The position numbers and the translations under genes were made by a program. From NCBI GenBank assembly GCA_004298915.1, contig SCTE01000487.1:1-8556 (forward strand): a stretch of 8,556 nucleotides of DNA, in the 5' to 3' direction. A model generated the notes under the pieces. It was not told where the DNA came from. It did not search any database and saw only the letters and a list, made by a program, of their open reading frames with translations. The stretch is from Chloroflexota bacterium (GTDB lineage: Bacteria; Chloroflexota; Limnocylindria; Limnocylindrales; CSP1-4). Positions 6,237 to 8,556 of this stretch are shown here, one piece after another; positions within the stretch are counted from its first letter, which is position 1, and each line of letters opens with the position of its first letter.

Positions 6237-7373
6237 TTACGCGACCAGGACGAGGTTCGCGTCATCCGGCCAGCGAACCGAGATCGATTCGCCGGACCGG
6301 ACGGTCGTCGTCTCGGCATGACCGTGATGGGCGCGACGGGCAACGAGTTGCCCGAGATCGGTGGCGAGCCGGTACTCCGTCTGGTCGCCGAGATACGTCT
6401 CCTGGTGGATCCGGCCGGCCACCGAGGTCCAGCCGGCGGTCGGGCTGGGCGTCCCTGGCGCGATCTCGAGGCGCTCCGGCCGAATGGCCACGATGGCCTC
6501 GTCCCCGATGGATGGCCGGGCGCCGTGATCGGTGATCCGACCGTTCAGGACGAGGCCGGTCGGCGTCTCGACGCTGGCCATCCCGCCGTCGAGATCCAGG
6601 CCGCTCAACCGCCCCGCGATCGTGTTCGACTGCCCGATGAAGCCGGCGACGAACCGGTTCACGGGGCGCTCGTACAGCGCCTCTGGCGAACCCTGCTGCT
6701 GGACCCGGCCGTCGCGCATGACGACGATGACGTCGCTCATCGTCAGGGCCTCATCCTGGTCATGGGTGACGTACACGAAGGTGATCCCGAGTTCCTGCTG
6801 GAGCCCCTTGAGCTCGAGCTGCATCTCCTTCCGCAGCTTCAGGTCGAGGGCGCCGAGGGGTTCGTCGAGGAGCAGGACGGTCGGTCGATTGACGAGGGCC
6901 CGGGCCAGGGCGACCCGTTGCTGCTGGCCACCGGACAGCTCCCACGTCCTTCGCCGGTCGTACCCCGACAGGCGCACGAGGTCGAGCGCCTCGCCGACCC
7001 GCCGTTGCTCCTCGTCCCGGGTCACGCCGACCTGGCGCAGGCCGTAGCCGACGTTGCGCGCGACGTCCATGTGCGGGAACAGGGCGTAATGCTGGAATAC
7101 CGTGTTCACGTTCCGCCGGTACGGCGGTACGCCCGCGACGGGAACGCCCGCGATGAGGATCTCGCCGGAAGTCGGCTGTTCGAACCCGGCGATCATCCGG
7201 AGCGTCGTGGTCTTGCCACAGCCACTCGGACCGAGGAGCGAGTAGAACGAGCCGCGCTCGATCTGGAGCGCGACGTGGTCGACCGCGGTGACCGACCCGA
7301 ATCGTTTCGTGACATCGATCAACTCGACGTCCGCGCTCACATCCCTGCTCGTGCTGTCCGGGGGCGATGGCAC
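6237..7373 (-). CDS. potA: Polyamine-type ABC transporter ATP-binding protein (PotA)
   Basis: A 378-residue cytoplasmic ATPase that drives the PotBC channel. Motifs are Walker A GPSGCGKTT (48-56), Q-loop Gln94 (VFQHYALFP), signature LSGGQQQRV (146-154), Walker B VLLLDEP (166-172), GALD D-loop (174-177) and switch His204. The C-terminal part holds a TOBE-type regulatory domain (about 250-376) with AIRPERLEI (296-304). Length agrees with PotA/FbpC-like MOI-family ATPases. The start is uncertain. The GTG at 7373 has GAGG 6 bases upstream and fits the predicted transcription start near 7413. The ATG at 7421 would add 16 residues but lies inside the -10 region. The GTG at 7340 would drop 11. It is the first gene of the operon and divergent from manC. 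Confidence 0.93.
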   Translation of the reverse strand: MPSPPDSTSRDVSADVELIDVTKRFGSVTAVDHVALQIERGSFYSLLGPSGCGKTTTLRMIAGFEQPTSGEILIAGVPVAGVPPYRRNVNTVFQHYALFPHMDVARNVGYGLRQVGVTRDEEQRRVGEALDLVRLSGYDRRRTWELSGGQQQRVALARALVNRPTVLLLDEPLGALDLKLRKEMQLELKGLQQELGITFVYVTHDQDEALTMSDVIVVMRDGRVQQQGSPEALYERPVNRFVAGFIGQSNTIAGRLSGLDLDGGMASVETPTGLVLNGRITDHGARPSIGDEAIVAIRPERLEIAPGTPSPTAGWTSVAGRIHQETYLGDQTEYRLATDLGQLVARRAHHGHAETTTVRSGESISVRWPDDANLVLVA

Positions 7374-7379
7374 TCGGGA

Positions 7380-7383
7380 CCTC
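7380..7383 (-). promoter_or_regulatory. Candidate potA ribosome binding site
   Basis: GAGG on the minus strand ends 6 bases before the GTG at 7373. It is the best Shine-Dalgarno/start pair in the N-terminal region of the potA frame and lies about 30 bases downstream of the predicted transcription start. Confidence 0.5.
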
Positions 7384-7419
7384 AGGTGGCGGGGTGGGCT
7401 CACGTCCACGCAGCCTCGC

Positions 7420-7448
7420 ATGGTAGGGGTCGCCGAGGGGTGCCGCAA
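7420..7448 (-). promoter_or_regulatory. Putative potADBC operon promoter
   Basis: On the minus strand TTGCGG (7448-7443), a 17-base spacer and TACCAT (7425-7420) make the best sigma-70-like promoter in the window. The predicted start near 7413 gives about 40 bases of leader before the chosen potA GTG. The -10 overlaps the ATG at 7421-7419, which argues against that ATG as the start. An AGGGGT direct repeat with 11-bp period overlaps the spacer. Confidence 0.55.
7425..7441. repeat. AGGGGT direct repeat, 11-bp period, in potA promoter
   Basis: AGGGGT occurs at 7425-7430 and again at 7436-7441 on the plus strand, one helical turn apart. Both copies fall between or against the -35 and -10 elements of the predicted potA promoter. 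Tandem half-sites at 11-bp spacing are a known format for response-regulator operators; whether this is one is inference. Confidence 0.35.
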
Positions 7449-7551
7449 CGGATCGGCGCACGTCGCGCTGGGAACGGCTGCCGCACAGGTCCGCGTCCGC
7501 CACGACGGGTCCGTGCCCGACGCGCGCAAGGCCGCGCGGGGCAGGGCCCGC

Positions 7552-7568
7552 ACCGGATAGCATCCGGT
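7552..7568. repeat. 7-3-7 perfect dyad over the manC -10
   Basis: ACCGGAT-AGC-ATCCGGT is a perfect inverted repeat of 7-base arms around a 3-base centre, ending one base before the manC ATG. It contains the whole -10-like hexamer. It could be an operator for a dimeric repressor or, if transcribed from further upstream, a hairpin. The role is inference. Confidence 0.45.
7558..7563 (+). promoter_or_regulatory. Putative manC -10 box, leaderless type
   Basis: TAGCAT ends 6 bases before the manC ATG at 7570, so transcription would begin at or next to the start codon. There is no Shine-Dalgarno sequence upstream. No TTG-like -35 is found at 17 or 18 bp spacing, so the promoter may depend on an activator or an alternative sigma factor. 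Confidence 0.45.
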
Positions 7569-7569
7569 C

Positions 7570-8556
7570 ATGTACGTCGTCATCCTCGCCGGGGGAGGAG
7601 GCACGCGCCTGTGGCCGCTCAGTCGTCCTGAAACGCCCAAGCCGTTCCTCCCGTTGCTCGGCGACGAATCCCTGCTCCAGCGCACGGTTGCCCGGATTGC
7701 CGGTCACCGCGAACTCGGCGTCGCACTCGCCGACATCTCCGTCGTCACCGACCAGCGCTACGTTTCGCTGATCCGGGCCCAGTGCCCCGGCGTGCGCGTG
7801 ATCGCGGAGCCGGTCGGGCGCAACACGGCGGCGGCGATCGCGCTGGCGGCGCTGCTCATCGATCGGCCGGACCACGAGGTGATGTGCGTCCTGCCGGCCG
7901 ACCACACGATCAGGGACGAGGCCGGGTTCCGGGGCGTGCTCGCCGGGGCGGCCCGGCTAGCCGACGGCGCGTTCGGCGTGGAATCACCGCTCGTGACGCT
8001 CGGGATCCAGGTCGATCGCCCGGCGACCGAATACGGCTACCTCATCCCCGTCCTCGATGCCGGCGCCGAGATCGATGGCCTTCAGGCGTACCCGCTTCGC
8101 GCGTTCGAGGAGAAGCCGAACCGGGCGCGAGCCGCCGAGCTCGTCGGCGAGGCGGGCGTCGCCTGGAACGCGGGCATCTTCCTGTGGCGGCGCCGGGCGA
8201 TCCTCGACGCGCTCGAGCGGTACACGGGCCTCGTGACGCTGCTTCGACCCGTCGCGTCCAATCCGCGCGCGCTTGCGAGCGCCTACGACCAGGCCAGGTC
8301 GATCTCGATCGACCACGCGGTCATGGAGAGTGCCGCGGCCGATCGGCGGGTCGTGATGGCCGCAATGGATGTCGGCTGGAGCGATCTCGGGTCGTGGGGC
8401 GCCCTCCTCGAAGCGCTCGGAGCGGGCGGTTCCGGGCGCGTGGTCCAGGCCGATGAGCCGGCCGACGCGGCCCCGGACGACCTCGTCGTCGAGCGAACCG
8501 GCGGGCGCCTCGCGGTTGGTTCCGGTCCGCGCGGTATCCTCGCGCCGACGCCGACG
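7570..8556 (+). CDS. manC: Mannose-1-phosphate guanylyltransferase, 3' end outside window
   Basis: 329 codons are visible with no stop before the right edge; short-form family members are about 350-370 residues, so little may be missing unless a C-terminal isomerase/cupin domain follows. The enzyme makes GDP-mannose from GTP and mannose-1-phosphate in the cytoplasm, for exopolysaccharide, glycoprotein or glycolipid mannosylation. Visible motifs are the nucleotide-binding LAGGGGTRLWPLSR (6-19) with PKPF (23-26), EPVGRNTAAAI (80-90), LPADH (108-112), TEYGY (153-157), EKPN (181-184), WNAGIF (199-204), SIDHAVME (246-253) and GWSDLGSW (269-276). These separate it from glucose-1-phosphate uridylyl- or thymidylyltransferases. 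The ATG at 7570 puts the first beta-strand at the very N-terminus, as expected; a leaderless start is likely. It is divergent from potA. Confidence 0.95.
   Translation, partial: MYVVILAGGGGTRLWPLSRPETPKPFLPLLGDESLLQRTVARIAGHRELGVALADISVVTDQRYVSLIRAQCPGVRVIAEPVGRNTAAAIALAALLIDRPDHEVMCVLPADHTIRDEAGFRGVLAGAARLADGAFGVESPLVTLGIQVDRPATEYGYLIPVLDAGAEIDGLQAYPLRAFEEKPNRARAAELVGEAGVAWNAGIFLWRRRAILDALERYTGLVTLLRPVASNPRALASAYDQARSISIDHAVMESAAADRRVVMAAMDVGWSDLGSWGALLEALGAGGSGRVVQADEPADAAPDDLVVERTGGRLAVGSGPRGILAPTPT

Noticed and set aside
6149..6343. Upstream extension of potD, including in-frame Met codons at 6199 and 6193
   Set aside because: Longest form overlaps potA and would bury the Tat signal; the strong GGAGG lies before the ATG at 6148 instead.
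4862..6535. Long open frame of 557 codons on the plus strand opposite potD and potB
   Set aside because: It is antisense to well-supported genes, is rich in Arg/Gly/Val/Glu with no recognisable domain, and is explained by third-position GC bias leaving antisense frames open.
6147..7631. Open frame of 494 codons on the plus strand opposite potA
   Set aside because: Shadow of potA; its end overlaps the manC start in another frame and it shows no family motif.

Overview
This is a GC-rich, gene-dense chromosomal stretch from a free-living bacterium. It has tight gene spacing, frequent GTG starts, and codons that are almost always G/C at the third position. The protein flavour (Tat-exported polyamine-binding lipoprotein, MetK style) and the apparently leaderless starts fit a high-GC Chloroflexota lineage (Limnocylindria/Ellin6529-like soil or freshwater groups) or an actinobacterium. 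That placement is inference; no rRNA or phylogenetic marker was compared. I see no mobile element, tRNA, rRNA, CRISPR array or phage gene.

Layout from left to right. (1) kynU (kynureninase, minus, 44-1255) and metK (S-adenosylmethionine synthetase, plus, 1357-2583) diverge from a 101-base intergenic region. (2) metK converges with the last gene of a five-gene minus-strand operon across 59 bases with no obvious terminator. (3) That operon, in transcription order, is potA (ATPase, 7373-6237), potD (binding lipoprotein, 6148-4958), potB (permease, 4931-4062), potC (permease, 4065-3124) and a GlcG/HbpS-family gene (3122-2643). The last four genes are separated by 26 bases, a 4-base overlap and 1 base. 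(4) A 196-base divergent region separates potA from manC (mannose-1-phosphate guanylyltransferase, plus), which starts at 7570 and runs off the right edge.

How the genes work together: potA-D-B-C encode a complete polyamine-type (spermidine/putrescine-like) ABC importer. PotD is a surface lipoprotein that captures substrate, PotB and PotC form the membrane channel, and PotA hydrolyses ATP. The HbpS-like protein is co-transcribed but its role is unknown. metK makes SAM, which feeds polyamine synthesis and methylation in most bacteria. kynU belongs to tryptophan/kynurenine catabolism or NAD synthesis. manC supplies GDP-mannose for surface glycans.

The most interesting material is regulatory. 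Three -10-like hexamers lie only 6-7 bases upstream of an ATG that has no Shine-Dalgarno sequence (kynU, manC and a six-codon mini-ORF in front of metK), which suggests leaderless transcription. The mini-ORF begins with two Met codons and overlaps the metK start as ATGA. The manC -10 lies inside a perfect 7-3-7 dyad, and the potA promoter carries an 11-bp-spaced direct repeat in its spacer. I found no clearly new multi-gene system; the genes themselves belong to known families.
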